Shown here one piece after another: positions 36,101 to 46,296 of a DNA stretch of 64,000 nt. The notes beneath the pieces were generated by a model. The model ran no database searches, was not told where the DNA came from, and saw only the letters and a list, made by a program, of their open reading frames with translations. The stretch covers positions 30,467,501 through 30,531,500 of the forward strand of contig NC_133032.1 of NCBI RefSeq assembly GCF_048771995.1, in the 5' to 3' direction. Within the stretch, counting starts at the first letter, position 1, and every line of letters starts with the position of its first letter. The DNA is from Taeniopygia guttata. Lineage: Eukaryota > Chordata > Aves > Passeriformes > Estrildidae. Made by a program: the position numbers and the translations under genes.

Positions 36101-37586
36101 TTGCTTTTTTCCCTGAGGATGCAAGCAGCGGCACAATGGAAATTCAGCTGTTTTTTGAATTGGCTCTTGGATCATTCCAGGTAATGTTTGACAAGCTATT
36201 ATTTCTTTTAAATAAGAAAAAGACGTAGAACATATAACTCTGCAAGAGACTTGAGTTTCCAATGGCAAAGCCTATTTGTCTGATTTCCCCTGAGATGCCT
36301 CATCCCCATTCAAAAGCTGAAATTGCAATCCTGTGACCATGATTCTTTTATCTTTTAGGGCTTTGTTGTGGCTGTACTTTATTGTTTTCTTAATGGTGAG
36401 GTGAGTTTAGTGTGTATAACATTCTTTTTTATTGCTGAAGCATGTCTCGTTAATCAGTGGGATACATCCCCCAATGAATTACACACTTTGTCTGAGGGTT
36501 TTCTTCCCAGCTACCCACCATCACTCTTGAAATTCCTCCTAGACCTGGCAAGTGTAGGTAATTGTATGCCAGATGCAAACTTCACCTCTCAACTACTGCA
36601 ACCCTTTCATAAATCAGATAACATTATTACTGTCTGGGAACTGAGGGTGAGAGCACCATCCCTCACACGGTCACACTGACAGCTGACTGGTCCTGATGTA
36701 TGATACCATTATCTGCCACCCCACCCATGGCTGCTTTATTTACTCAATCCTTAGGAGGGAATTTATCAAAAGCTATACCCAGTCCAAGTTTATTAGGATT
36801 CTTATAAGGTAAAACTTTTGGTAGAAGGATTGTTTCCTTTATAGTTGCATGACAACTCCCAGGCTTCTGGGCTAGAACTTGTACTCTGAAATGCTGCTGC
36901 TGGCAGAGGTGAGGGGAAACATACAAACCTGGAAGATGTAGAGCTAATTGGAAGGGGGGAAAAAACAAGAAGTGCCTAAGAAAAAGTCACTTTGAAATGA
37001 AGGACGGTTTTGAAATACTCTGACTGATCTGCCAACAGGGTTCAGAAAAAATGGTTTTGAAAAGAAAATATGCATATTTTTTTTTAACCTTAGAGTGCCA
37101 AAATATCCTGGGTTTATATCTAAAATTATAATTCTGGAAAAATCTACACCAAACCCTTCCTAAGGTCAGCTAGATTCTGTGAACAGTTTCACCTGCAATT
37201 AGATATAAAGATGTGTCACTGCAACAACAGTATCACTAAAAGTGTCAAGAAACAGGCCTCACCTTAACCTCTTAAACTGGGGTTTAAATAAATAAACCCA
37301 AACCTTGGCAAAGGTAACCCGCTCTCATTTTCCTGTTAGGCTGTTCTCTGCAGTGCAGGGCTCCAACATAAACTGGCTGAACTAAATATTTTGTGACCTG
37401 TCTACCTAGGTTCAGCTGGAAGTTCAGAGAAAATGGAGGCAGTGGCATTTAAGCAAGCACTGGCGACAGCATCTCAGCACCTCAGCGAGTAACGGGGGAA
37501 GCGGCTTGACTCAAGAGATGCAGGTGGTGAGGTCCAGCCCACCAGGGCACAGGAGAGGAACCCTCCAAAGGTCAAGTGTGCTTTAA
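18115..37586 (+). CDS. SCTR: Secretin receptor SCTR, complete, 13 coding exons
   Basis: Class B1 G-protein-coupled receptor for secretin, acting at the plasma membrane through Gs and cAMP (established for the family). Thirteen exons, all GT/AG and phase-consistent, join to 449 residues (human 440): 18115-18156, 21653-21779, 25994-26104, 29920-30023, 30289-30386, 31371-31503, 32320-32473, 32563-32623, 33151-33220, 35859-35950, 36042-36180, 36359-36400 and 37410-37586. A short signal peptide (residues 1-14 plus) precedes the hormone-binding ectodomain, with its cysteines in [38 protein letters not shown] and ACGYN. Seven membrane segments follow from about residue 133 to 395, with [29 protein letters not shown] and [21 protein letters not shown]-glycosylation sequons include NRT, NMS, NCT and NDT. 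SCTR is preferred over VIP/PACAP receptors because of [20 protein letters not shown] and [15 protein letters not shown] and because of the gene order. Confidence 0.97.
18157..21652 (+). other. SCTR intron 1
   Basis: AT-rich intron. The only element suspected is an LTR-like fossil at about 19.32-19.73 kb; the rest looks unique. Confidence 0.55.
19319..19725 (+). mobile_element. Possible solo LTR fossil of a bird endogenous retrovirus
   Basis: The left edge, TGTCCTGGTTTCAGATGGGA followed by a CAGAGTTAATT block and TAGTAGCTGGTGAAGTG, resembles the start of a common avian ERV LTR family. The right part ends near a CTGGGTTTAACATC stretch. No internal viral region was seen. It looks old and degraded. 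Family assignment is from memory, and the right boundary is uncertain. Confidence 0.4.
21653..21779 (+). CDS. SCTR: SCTR coding exon 2
   Basis: Reads [36 protein letters not shown] and DLLLSS, the N-terminal helix of the hormone-binding domain with two framework cysteines and one sequon (NRT). Acceptor TTGTAG, donor GTAAAG, leaves phase 1. Confidence 0.9.
23858..23907. repeat. 17-bp tandem repeat, three copies
   Basis: Three near-perfect units of GGAGCAGGGCAGGGAAA in SCTR intron 2. Short minisatellite with no evident function. Confidence 0.92.
25219..25385 (+). mobile_element. tRNA-Ile-derived SINE, TguSINE1-like
   Basis: The head matches a tRNA-Ile body: GATTAGCTCAGCTGCTTAGA (A box), then GCATAGTGCCAATAATGTC and GTGGGTGTGATCCCC (decayed B box). 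The tail, GGGTCCCTTGCAACTCAGAA with TGTGATTT-type octamers, is the CR1 3' end used for mobilisation. This tRNA-Ile head plus CR1 tail is the structure described for TguSINE1 of passerine birds. Several substitutions show it is not a working tRNA gene. Confidence 0.75.
25408..25500 (-). mobile_element. CR1 3' tail fragment
   Basis: Antisense CR1 tail: ACACAGAATCACAGAATGGG, then GGCTGGAAGGGACCAATGGA and a 'CCTCCCTGCTCAAGCAGGG' block. It sits 20-odd bases from the SINE, in opposite orientation. Confidence 0.85.
25994..26104 (+). CDS. SCTR: SCTR coding exon 3
   Basis: Carries [19 protein letters not shown] and [15 protein letters not shown]; compare human CEGMWDNISCWPSS and VECPRFLRMLT. The acceptor CCCAG at 25991-25993 is chosen over a CAG four bases on because only it keeps phase. 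Donor GTAATG. Confidence 0.93.
26105..29919 (+). other. SCTR intron 3
   Basis: Unique sequence. Contains a cluster of GATA-type motifs at about 27370-27430. No repeat family recognised. Confidence 0.5.
27370..27430. promoter_or_regulatory. GATA motif cluster (candidate enhancer)
   Basis: Within 60 bases: CTTATCTTGG, GGAGATAGTC, CCTTATCGAG and GCTGATAAACAG, four GATA-core matches on both strands. Short motifs like these also occur by chance. Confidence 0.3.
29920..30023 (+). CDS. SCTR: SCTR coding exon 4
   Basis: Reads [20 protein letters not shown] and [14 protein letters not shown], the end of the ectodomain with the conserved CTxxGWS and PRP signature. Acceptor CACAG, donor GTGAGT, ends in phase 0. 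Confidence 0.95.
30289..30386 (+). CDS. SCTR: SCTR coding exon 5 (TM1)
   Basis: Reads [20 protein letters not shown] and [12 protein letters not shown], transmembrane helix 1. Acceptor CTGCAG, donor GTGAGG, leaves phase 2. Confidence 0.95.
31076..31093. repeat. (GGGA)n microsatellite
   Basis: About four to five units of GGGA in SCTR intron 5. Confidence 0.85.
31371..31503 (+). CDS. SCTR: SCTR coding exon 6 (TM2)
   Basis: Reads [40 protein letters not shown]; nearly identical to human through [11 protein letters not shown]. Contains the class B His and Arg of the lower TM2. The acceptor follows a run of T. Confidence 0.97.
32320..32473 (+). CDS. SCTR: SCTR coding exon 7 (TM3 to TM4)
   Basis: Reads [40 protein letters not shown] and [12 protein letters not shown]. 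Includes the extracellular TM3 cysteine and the EGLYLHTLL motif with the class B Glu. Acceptor CTCAG, donor GTACTG. Confidence 0.97.
32563..32623 (+). CDS. SCTR: SCTR coding exon 8 (TM4)
   Basis: Sixty-one bases encoding [19 protein letters not shown]; compare human SPAIFVALWAIARHFLEDV. Acceptor TTGCAG, donor GTAAGT. Confidence 0.93.
33151..33220 (+). CDS. SCTR: SCTR coding exon 9 (ECL2 and TM5)
   Basis: Reads [20 protein letters not shown] and SIF, with the extracellular loop 2 cysteine next to Trp-Asp that pairs with TM3. Acceptor TTACAG, donor GTAAGT. Confidence 0.95.
33221..35858 (+). other. SCTR intron 9
   Basis: Contains a pyrimidine-rich segment at about 34760-34880, a GC-richer stretch at 34900-35200 and a (GACA)n microsatellite. 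ORFs of up to 155 codons here do not resemble any protein I know and look like compositional by-products. Confidence 0.5.
35158..35185. repeat. (GACA)7 microsatellite
   Basis: Twenty-eight bases of GACA repeat in SCTR intron 9. Confidence 0.95.
35859..35950 (+). CDS. SCTR: SCTR coding exon 10 (TM5 and loop 3)
   Basis: Reads [20 protein letters not shown] and [11 protein letters not shown], the end of TM5 and intracellular loop 3 that contacts Gs. The acceptor follows a long T-rich tract; donor GTATGT. Confidence 0.95.
36042..36180 (+). CDS. SCTR: SCTR coding exon 11 (TM6, ECL3, TM7 start)
   Basis: Reads [40 protein letters not shown] and ALGSFQ. Extracellular loop 3 is four residues longer than the human loop as I remember it. 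Acceptor CTCAG, donor GTAATG. Confidence 0.96.
36359..36400 (+). CDS. SCTR: SCTR coding exon 12 (TM7)
   Basis: Forty-two bases encoding [14 protein letters not shown], the invariant class B TM7 end. A 42-base exon is typical of this receptor family. Acceptor TTTTAG, donor GTGAGT. Confidence 0.96.
36401..37409 (+). other. SCTR intron 12
   Basis: AT-rich intron; no repeat or exon recognised. Confidence 0.6.
37410..37586 (+). CDS. SCTR: SCTR coding exon 13 (C-terminal tail)
   Basis: Reads [20 protein letters not shown] and a Ser/Thr-rich tail ending QRSSVL and TAA. The start is helix 8 of class B receptors; the Ser-rich tail is a likely GRK/arrestin target. No clear polyadenylation signal was found close downstream. 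Confidence 0.93.
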   Translation, partial: VQLEVQRKWRQWHLSKHWRQHLSTSASNGGSGLTQEMQVVRSSPPGHRRGTLQRSSVL

Positions 37587-40500
37587 CTCTGTGCACCTGA
37601 GGGTACCTCCATGCTCAGATACACGTGGCTGAGTCCCACGGGCTGAGCTGGGAGTCCTGTGTCCATACCCAAAGCGGGACTTGGCTGTAGATCAATGGTT
37701 CTTGGAGCGCATCTGTTTGTGTACACCCTGTGCAGCACCACGGTTATTTTGCAAAGCAAAATGGGCCAAAATATTATGCTCTTCCTTGAGTTTCTGCCCA
37801 CAGTAATTTGTGTTTCTTTCCGCACCTGCTGCTAGGTCTACGTTAAATGTGACTTTCCATTTTCCTTGTGGCTCTCCAGCATGTCCCAGGCTAAGTCAGG
37901 CTGGTGATTTTTTGATGTTCTCTATTTCTTCTGCTGTAGAATCTGGGAGGCCACTGAATTTTATATGATGAAGGTTACATGCCATCTTCCATGGGTTTGA
38001 AATGCAAAATTAATTAATCCCTAGAATTTATCAAGGTTCAAAGCCTTTCTGTTGTGGTGATGGATGAATGGATGATGGACACTGAGAACATAAGGTACAG
38101 CTGAGCTCCAGTTCCCTCTCTGACTACATGTCCATTGCTCCAGTGACAGTGGCAGGTTCAGACAGGCTTTTGACTTTGCCTCTTTTAGGTGGAGACCTTA
38201 GAAACAACAGTGGTCCAATTTGGATATTTGTATCATTTTGAAATGGTACAAAGCTATTACAACATATTCCAAGGGTGACCAGAAAAACTTCAGTAAGATA
38301 GCTCATCCCTATTGTGTCTGTACCTCTGAGACTTGACCAGCTTGTATTTGAAGGGAAGAAATGAAAGCTCTTGAGATATCTAAAGGTTAATTTAACTGGA
38401 CAGTAGAAACTATCTGGTGAAAAACAATACCATAGTGGCTACCAGAAACCTCTTTAGAGTCTACAGTCCCTCAGTACACTGAAATCTGCAAGGCTGTGCA
38501 CTGTAATATCCTGTCAAAAAGTATCTGAGCTATCACAGCTTTATGCTCTTAAGGACATAATTAAGCAGATTTCCCTGTTTTGAGTGGGAAAGGGATAAAA
38601 TAATTCATCTGACAAATGAAATCAAATCTCCTACTTGATTTTGTATCCACGTTTCTCCCTAGTTGGGGTGACTTTTGGCTGGGTTTCTTCAAGGGCAAAA
38701 ATGCCTGAACTGAAAGCAAATGGTATTTATCACTTCTCCCTCTTCCTGATCACCTACCAGACGTTGGCAAAACATGCATGGCATGTCAAATGCAGCATTC
38801 CCCAACCCCCTCTGCCAAAACTGCTCCAACTAGCTTTTAATCACACCAAATGCCTACATGGTAGCCTTCTGCCATTTTATCAGAACACAAACATGCAGAG
38901 AAGTTCAAAGGATACATTCAAGCTTAAATTACCTGTACTGAAGCAGGTTTTTGAGTGATGTTAGCTCTCTTTGAAACTCTGAGATTCAGGAAAAAGATCT
39001 TTTTTTCATTGGCAGTGCTGACAGCTATCCCACACCCTCCCTGGTGCAGCAGGTGCTGCAGGCAGCAGCCAGGAGAGGAAGGGCACCCAGCAGCAGGGAC
39101 AGCTTCGTGGTTGCTCCAGCCTGCCCTGCCTGGTTGGCTTTCTTGGCTCATGAAGGTCACACAGCAGTAGGAGAGTTGACCTCTTTACAAGCAGGAAAAA
39201 AACCAATGAGATGTAAAGCTGTAAACTAGCAAGTGTTTCAAGGAATTATTTTAAACTTATAATTTTGGAAATAGCAAGGTTTCAAGTTGGCTTTGTCCTT
39301 TAAAAAATAAGTGCAAGGAAGAAGAGAAGCAGGATCAGTCCCATGACCAAAGGAGAAGTGAAAGCCCCTCCCTGAAGGTTGGAATGAAAGATGTCACTTT
39401 GCTGACTCACCGAAGTCAAGCAGAGCCTTCTCGAGGAGAACTTCTCGAGGGTTCACTCTGTCCCAGTGCATTTAGCAAGTCAGATACTTCAAAAACATGT
39501 AACCTTAATTTTCTCTCTGGCCTATGAATGAGAAGGGTGAAACAACTTTTATGTTCCCTCTCTGAAAATTAAACTTTCATCCTTCAAGCCAAAGCAGCTG
39601 TTTGTTTTAAACGCAAGTGCCTCCTTCCAGCATAAATGAAGAAATACAGATTCAGAGATACAATAACATGTAATTAATTAGATCTGATGCAATTACTGGC
39701 TCTCACACGAGCCGGTGTAGGAGCTCAGCCCTGCAGTGCATAGTTAGGACCAGCACAAGACTGGGAGGAGCCCAGGCTGAGCATGATACCTAATTGTACA
39801 AGGGCATGCCACATGCCCCAGAAAAAAAATACTGCTGGTTTTTATATTTTAAAACCCCTAGTTCTAGCATAAATTATTGTTTTACATGGCCATTTTGGTA
39901 TTATTTGCCTTGCCTGAAATAACCAAGAAAAATGAATTATTCCCAGATACCGTATAACATGTTCACTTCAGGCATCAAGCACAAGCCTTGTTTGTATGAA
40001 GAGCTGAGTAACTCCATAAAAACTCCTGGATGTCAGCTGGAATTTGGTGTCCTCAACTCTTGGGGAAGAGCACATCCACTCGGGAAGATACCAGAAGCAG
40101 GCAGCCCCTGGAGTAATGATGCTGTGACCTTGTCCTGGTTTCTGCTGGCTGTAGGAAGCTGCTGCCTACCACCATCACAGGGCAAAGGGTTCTTACCTCC
40201 CCCACCTCCTGGGCAGTACAACAGCTGCTGGGGCTCTTGCTTGTTTAGCTGTGCTGAAGGATGCTAGAGAAAAGAGCAGCTTAGCTCTGGGGACACTGAC
40301 ATGTTTATAAGCAGATGAAGAGGAACAGGAAAGCAGACCTCAGCGAGCAATGCAAAAGCAGGAGATGAAGGCACAAAGGGTGAACACAAACTCCATGCTC
40401 ATAGAGCCCACCCCTTTCACTGCACTTGCTCCTGGGTATTCAATGTAATATGGTGGCTTTACCAGTAAATAGGACCTGAGTATCACCCTTCACACAAGTA

Positions 40501-41959
40501 GTCGTCATTGTTCAGGGACACTGGTGACAGCCTCTGGCTATTCAACCCAGATGCCCTGAGGAGCCAGCTGTCCTTCTGCAAGCTAGCAGGAACATCAGCT
40601 GATGAATTTAAGAGGAAGTCATTAATGGATTTTCCCTCCAACACTGGCAACAAGGAAGTTCCTAGCAAAACTGTCAGAATCAAAACCCAATAATTGTTCA
40701 GTGAATAATTACACTGTGCAATGCCTGAGTGCAGGGCAGCTGAAATGGGCTGTTTCAGAAGTGTTGGTACCGATTCAGTGGGGTTGGGTCCGGTGAAGGT
40801 GAGAGACCTCAGGAATTCAGGCAGCACCCCTTCCAGGACACTGCCTGGGGCAGACCTTGTTTTCAGCCAGAAAAGAGGCCCTTCTTGCATGTGCCAGCTG
40901 CCTTAGAGGGCTGAGAATGGCCATTATCAGCTTACCAGCACAGGGAAAGAGAAAGCAGGTGAGGACAGTAATGTAATATATCTTTGTAATCATCTTCCTG
41001 TGGCTTGCAAAAGCAAGCAAGGCTCAACCACATTCCTGGTGTCCCTACAAGCACAGCTGATGAATGTATTGGAGACTTAAAATCAAAATAACATGCTCTA
41101 GGGGACCCTGCCCTAGACCAGAGAGGCTGGATTTGATGACCTCCAGTGCACCCTTCCAACCTTAACTATTCTGTGATTCTGGAAAAACACAGTCCAGGCA
41201 GGAAATTTCCCTAGCTACCATGCCCTTTATCAACATTTCCTTATTCTTATCCACAGGCAATGGCTTGTGTACAAGTGTCCAATTAAAGTCAGTAGCTAAG
41301 TCTAAACGGCTCATTAACAAGAAGTGATGTTCATTACCCTGCTTTTAAGAGATGTTAAACTGAGACAGGCCAAGTACCTCTCCTGTTGGAAAGAAAACAC
41401 CAGGTGCTAATTAACTTGAGATTACATAAACTAATTCAGCGGTGTAGCTGGGAAACTCTTTTCCTGACACTTAACTAAACCTGCTAATACAGTGAGCTCT
41501 GAGAAAAAAATAATAAATACATTTCTCGTGGGCCAAACAATCAGAGCTGAGGAAAAGAGCAAGGATGCTTCAGACACGGGGTACAGTGTGGGAACAGGAA
41601 GGTGAAGGACACAGGAAAGAGCTCTTTAGCTGGTAAACAGAGCACATGCAACAGCAGGAAGTCATTAAAGCGCCTACAAGGTTATCTCAAATTCCCACGA
41701 AGCAACACAGCTGACTGCCCTTCTTGTTTTGCAAGACAAGAGAGCAGTGCTGGCTTCTTGGGCTGGTGCAGACACTCTGGAGGGAAAAGGAGAGGGGAGC
41801 ATGTAGTGGCCACAGTTCAGAGCTTGGCAGAGCACCAAGCAGTCATTTCTTCATCAGTTTAGCTGGGTAAACACACAGAATGGTGCCTGGGAGATTATGT
41901 AAAACCTCCCTCATCCCCTTAAGTCTGCACCCCAATATCAAAAGATAAAAAGAGTGAAT
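37587..41959. other. SCTR 3' flank and convergent spacer to TMEM37
   Basis: Holds the SCTR 3' UTR of unknown length and intergenic DNA. One CR1 fragment (41088-41181). The AATAAA at 41512-41517 is probably too far away to be the SCTR signal. Nothing else recognised. Confidence 0.5.
41088..41181 (+). mobile_element. CR1 3' tail fragment
   Basis: Sense CR1 end: CAGAGAGGCTGGATTTGATG, ACCTCCAGTGCACCCTTCCA, then CTTAACTATTCTGTGATTCT, with the terminal octamers preserved. Confidence 0.88.
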
Positions 41960-41961
41960 TA

Positions 41962-44764
41962 CAGTTCTTATTTCAAATCACTTTATTTAACAAACTTCAG
42001 GAACATTACTTGACACTTCCAAACGCTTCAGAAAATGAACAGTGACCACTGCTGCACAGGTTGCTCTATATAAGGATGTCTCCAAAACAATCAACTCTTG
42101 TTTTGTAATATTTAGCTGTCAAAATGCATCTTTTCCCAGCATAATTGAGTAGTACTATACAAAAAAACAGTTGGAAAAAAAAGTTACTCAATTTTCCCCA
42201 GAGGATTCTTTACCCCCAACAAAAGGCCTCTTCTTTAGCTGGCAGAGGGTATCCTAAAAATCATTCCAAATTGCACACCATGTCTAGGGTGAACTCAATG
42301 GCCAATTGTCCGGTGTCCCTCTAACCCAAGCAGGAGGCACCAGCCTGGAGCCCAGTCTGGCTATGGCTGCCTTCCAAGGAAAGGGATGGAGGCACAGCCT
42401 CCCACTAGCATGAGGGAGTGAGCACACAGAAGTCATTTCCAAGTCTGGATGTCACCAGAGCGTCACTCTGAAGCTACATTCATGTTTCTAGACAAGCCAC
42501 AGACACCCTTACATGCAGAGGAGCTGTCCTGCCTGACATGGGCACCCCCAGGCACCACAGCTGGATCACTGGTTAGTTAAGGTATTGGTAACACCAAAGT
42601 GCAACAGCTGGGGACCAGAACTTGCAGGGTCTCTTTGGCCTAAATGGCTCTGCAAAAGCCAACAGCACCAGCTCACACAAGCATCTCCAAGTTCAGCCCA
42701 GCAGCATGTCTTCAACAGTGCCATCCAGCAAATCAAAGGCACCTTCATGAACAGACACAGTGCAGTTTTCCAGAGACACAGGCACAAGTCCTCGTCCTCG
42801 AGAATGGGCTAAGAAACTCTATCAAAGCTCCAAACATCACAAGAGCTTCAGGAGCTGTCTGGGTAGCACAGCTCTGCATCATGTTGACAGAAAGATGAGC
42901 AGATTCATGTGCAAAAGTACAACTGGCACTGTCCAGAGCAAGCCAAGTCTGAACCTGCATTGCAAAACAGGCTTAGGAGTGCTGTCTTAAGGAGTTACAG
43001 AAGTCAAGGAAGGAACAGAGACTGTCCTGAAAGCAAGTGACTCCAGAGGAGCACATTTATCAAAGTGTGGTACATTCCAGCTCAGGCACAGCTTAAGATT
43101 CTTAGCTTTCAAAGACAAAGTTGTTTACTCATGGCTCACATACACAGGTTTGTGACCTCTGTGCTATGATGCATTTGTTTCAGGTGAAAAACTGTGTCAA
43201 ACTTGTTGCACAGGAAACTAAAACCTTGCTCAACAGACAAGGTACATAACAAGGGATGAAACGTGTAGAAACATTCATTGTAAAACAAGGATATAAGCAG
43301 CTTTACCAGTGGATACAAAGCAAACAGTAAACCAGAAACCCTGAAATACTCTGAAGACATTTTTAACTGTGAGCAACTTAGTGTTGTGTGTTGGACAGGG
43401 AGAACACATGTAGAGCAATCTACTCTACAAATGAAGTCTTCTCTCCTTTTACATAAGACACCATGGAGAACTTCAAAGCTGTAGTAATGTTAGAGATTTT
43501 GACTCAAACATTGGCAGGAGGAAGGCCAGCCTTAGTATAATAATTTTGGCCTCTCAGGTCTCCCAACATTTCTACAAGTGGTGACAGATTAGAGCTGCAC
43601 CCATCAGCCCCTCCTTAGGCAATCATGGGCTACTTCTCCCAGGTTCACTGTTAGTCAGAGGAAGAAAAGGACCTGATCAGGACAGGAGGATCTAGGACTT
43701 TCTCCTCCCTTAAGAAATGTTACAGGAGATTCAGCTACAGGATAAGCACTGTCCCAGTGGAAACCAAAACACAGCCCAGAAGCTGTGGTGGTCTCTGCAT
43801 GGTCTGCTCAGCCACAACAGCCCATGAAGCCTCTGCAGAACTTGTCCCTCTTGCCCCCAAAGAAAAAAAGAAAACAAAAAAACCCAACCAGCCAAAAAAA
43901 ACCACCAAAAACAAGAGCAATGCCCTATTACCATAAACTGTGCAAGGGTTGTGAGAGAGTCAGTTTGGTTGACCAGTTGGCACATATCCTTCAGGGCTGG
44001 CAGGAGAGTGGTGACACTGTGGAGAGGCCACAAACACCTGCATACCACAAACCACATGCACTGCTGCCTGAGGAAAGCATCACACCCCTTCCCTCTACAA
44101 CTGCACAACCCAACACCTACCCTGGCCCCAGGTCAGCACCTCTGTCTGAAGTGTTTCCAAAAAACTGACTAAGAAAAGAACAGATAAAGGAACATGCCTG
44201 AAGGAAACAAAACCTGTGACCAGATCAAGTTCTGTGTGCCTTCTCTTTTGAAAGAAAAATGAAGGAGTAAGATCCAGTGAAGAGTTTCAATACTCCACAC
44301 CAGTGAACATGGCCAGGCAGAAATCATCTGTTCCTGAGCCAGAACAAACCCATTAGACACACCGAAGTTGTACCACACTCTCCACAGGCTCCAGAAAATG
44401 GGGAAAAGCACAGCAACACCAAATCCACAGCAGTACCAATGTTGTGCAAGCCTCAGGTCAACATGTGGGATAGATTGCAGTCTTCCAAATCTCTGCACAT
44501 TTATCAGGACACCTTCTGCTTTAATCCACTCCTCCAGAAAACCATATTGCAGTAGCAGCCAGTCCCAGTCTCTGCTTGGCTGGTGTTGCTCAGCTCTCCG
44601 TGCCGATCAGTGGGTGGGTACATCTTCTACAGGCATCAAGACTGACTCATGCTTCCTTGCACACAAACTAAGACAGGGCAGCATTTTCAAACTTCATTAG
44701 ACTCTCCTTCTTCCAGTCTAATTGGCAAAGCTGATTACAAAAGGCAGAGGTACATCCTTTGTGC
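41962..44764 (-). other. Probable TMEM37 3' UTR
   Basis: About 2.8 kb of unspliced sequence between the TMEM37 stop and an AATAAA on the minus strand. Contains an A-rich stretch (U-rich in the transcript's complement sense) at 43860-43915. No other gene was recognised. The extent is inferred from the hexamer. Confidence 0.45.
41982..41987 (-). terminator. Polyadenylation signal (AATAAA), TMEM37
   Basis: TTTATT on the plus strand, AATAAA on the minus strand. It is the first canonical hexamer I noted at the end of the presumed 3' UTR; cleavage would fall near 41960-41970. An earlier site cannot be excluded. Confidence 0.45.
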
Positions 44765-45337
44765 CTAGATTTTGCCTACCCCATTTCTGAGGTGTGTGAG
44801 GCTGTTGATGTGAAGTCCACTGATTCCATTAAGGAAGAAGAGAAAGGCAGCAATGAACTCGCACCAGTATGTCAGCGTGAAGCCTGTGAAGGTGAGGTGA
44901 TCCTTCACCAGGATGGAGAAGCTCAGAACACCAGTGGCTGACAGCAAAAAAGAGACGAGGATGAGAACGGAACCCATTGCCCATTTCCGCCTTGCATGGG
45001 CATCATCGCAGACTTGGGACACCATCAGCAGCTCCAACCCAAATATGGCAACCACAACAGCAAAGGACACCATGCTCCTGATGGGAATCACCCCCACGCT
45101 CAGCCCCTCCACCTGGGCCAGGCTGAGGTCTGTGCCACACTTGAGGACGCTGTCGTTGCTCACGGTGCAGAAGTGCCACAGTCCAAAGAGCCGCCCCCTC
45201 GCAAAGAGCCAGCGGCCATCGCAGATGGAGATGGACGACAAGACCACGGCTATCGCCACGCACAGGATGATCAGGCTCCTGATGAGCGTCTCAAAGAAGG
45301 ATTTCTGTGGTCTCCGGTGTGCCAGCAGCTGCTGCAC
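44765..45337 (-). CDS. TMEM37: TMEM37 coding exon 2
   Basis: A 191-codon exon including the stop, opening [20 protein letters not shown] after acceptor TTTCAG. It holds all four membrane segments. The C-terminus [15 protein letters not shown] is a little longer than in human. Confidence 0.97.
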   Translation of the reverse strand: MQQLLAHRRPQKSFFETLIRSLIILCVAIAVVLSSISICDGRWLFARGRLFGLWHFCTVSNDSVLKCGTDLSLAQVEGLSVGVIPIRSMVSFAVVVAIFGLELLMVSQVCDDAHARRKWAMGSVLILVSFLLSATGVLSFSILVKDHLTFTGFTLTYWCEFIAAFLFFLNGISGLHINSLTHLRNGVGKI

Positions 45338-46160
45338 CTGAAAGGAGAGTGCGAGGAAAAAACATAACAGAGTTATAGCGCTGCTTCAGGGTGAAATGAA
45401 GCCAGAGGGATAAAGCTGTGGGATTCAGTATTTGAAAATATTTACTTGTGCACATCAAACCCCTTCTCGCAGGGGAAGGCTGTACACAGGAGAAAGGAAG
45501 GGTGGGTGAAACTCTCCCAGTTCCCTGGCTGCACAAACAATGCTCCCACGTCAAGGCCTGGGACCGGGATCACAAAATCTCTTGGCTCAACCAGGTCCCT
45601 GCCCCACGGTCTTGCGGCACAGCCTCCTGCTGTGGCAGGGCCGGAGGAAGCCACCGGCCCCTGGGAGGGTGGAGGTCGGTGGCTGGGACGGGGAGGCGGC
45701 AGCAGCGGGCTGGGGAGGGCTCCTCGTTCCCAGCAGTGCCCTCCCGAGCTGCAGCCGGCCGGTCTCTCCTCCTCCAGCCAGCAGCAGCAGCGGCCCGGAT
45801 CCCAGTCCTCACCCCGGGGTCGCACGGCTCAGCTACCCCAGAGCTCGGGGGGAGGAGGGGAAATCTTCGGCTGCAGCCCCCGCGGACCCGCCTGGGCAAC
45901 GCAGTTCCCCTCCTGCCCGAAACCCTCCGAGTGACACCAGATGCAATGGAAAGTCCAGCCAAGAGCCCCCAGCCCCTCGGAGCGCCACGTGCGGCGGGGA
46001 GGGGGAGCCGCGGCCCCGGGGAGCTGCCGCCGGCCGGAGAAGGCGGGAAAGGGAATCCCGCCGCTCCGGGACGGGCGGGAGCGACCCCGGCCGCTCCGGG
46101 ACGGGCTGAGGCGGCGGCGGGAGAGAGCGGCGGACGTACCTGCGCCCCGATGGCCGTCAT
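44765..46160 (-). CDS. TMEM37: TMEM37, complete, two coding exons
   Basis: Transmembrane protein 37 (PR1, calcium-channel gamma-subunit-like) is a four-pass PMP22/claudin-superfamily protein reported to modulate voltage-gated calcium channels. Exon 46160-46140 encodes MTAIGAQ and joins exon 45337-44765, giving 197 residues (human 190). Membrane segments are at about 29-48, 96-116, 126-148 and 161-180. The first extracellular loop has the superfamily signature GLW (59-61) followed by two cysteines (WHFC and LKCG) and a sequon (NDS). [21 protein letters not shown] and [15 protein letters not shown] match human closely. The start is the ATG in exon 1 because MTA-G-Q matches the human N-terminus. 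It lies tail to tail with SCTR, as in human. Confidence 0.96.
46140..46160 (-). CDS. TMEM37: TMEM37 coding exon 1
   Basis: Twenty-one coding bases, MTAIGAQ, followed by donor GTACGT. The ATG is embedded in a CpG island. Intron of about 800 bases, phase 0. Confidence 0.9.
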
Positions 46161-46285
46161 GCTGCCGGCGGCGCCGAGAGCCGCGGGCGGGCTGCGGCCG
46201 CCGCTCTTTATCTCCGGGGAGGGCGGAGGGCAGCCCCCCCGCCCGCCACGCCCGCGGGGCCGGGGCGCCTCCGGGCCCCCCCGCG

Positions 46286-46296
46286 GCTGAGTCAGC
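46286..46296. promoter_or_regulatory. MARE/AP-1-like palindrome
   Basis: GCTGAGTCAGC, the core of a T-MARE (TGCTGAGTCAGCA) missing only the first outer T. Bound by MAF, NRF2-small MAF or AP-1 factors in other genes. Position 126 bases upstream of the TMEM37 start favours a promoter role. Confidence 0.5.

Noticed and set aside
43731-44168. ORFs of about 125 codons in the TMEM37 3' region
   Set aside because: Contain lysine-rich translation of an A-rich tract and have no homology that I recognise; better explained as 3' UTR.
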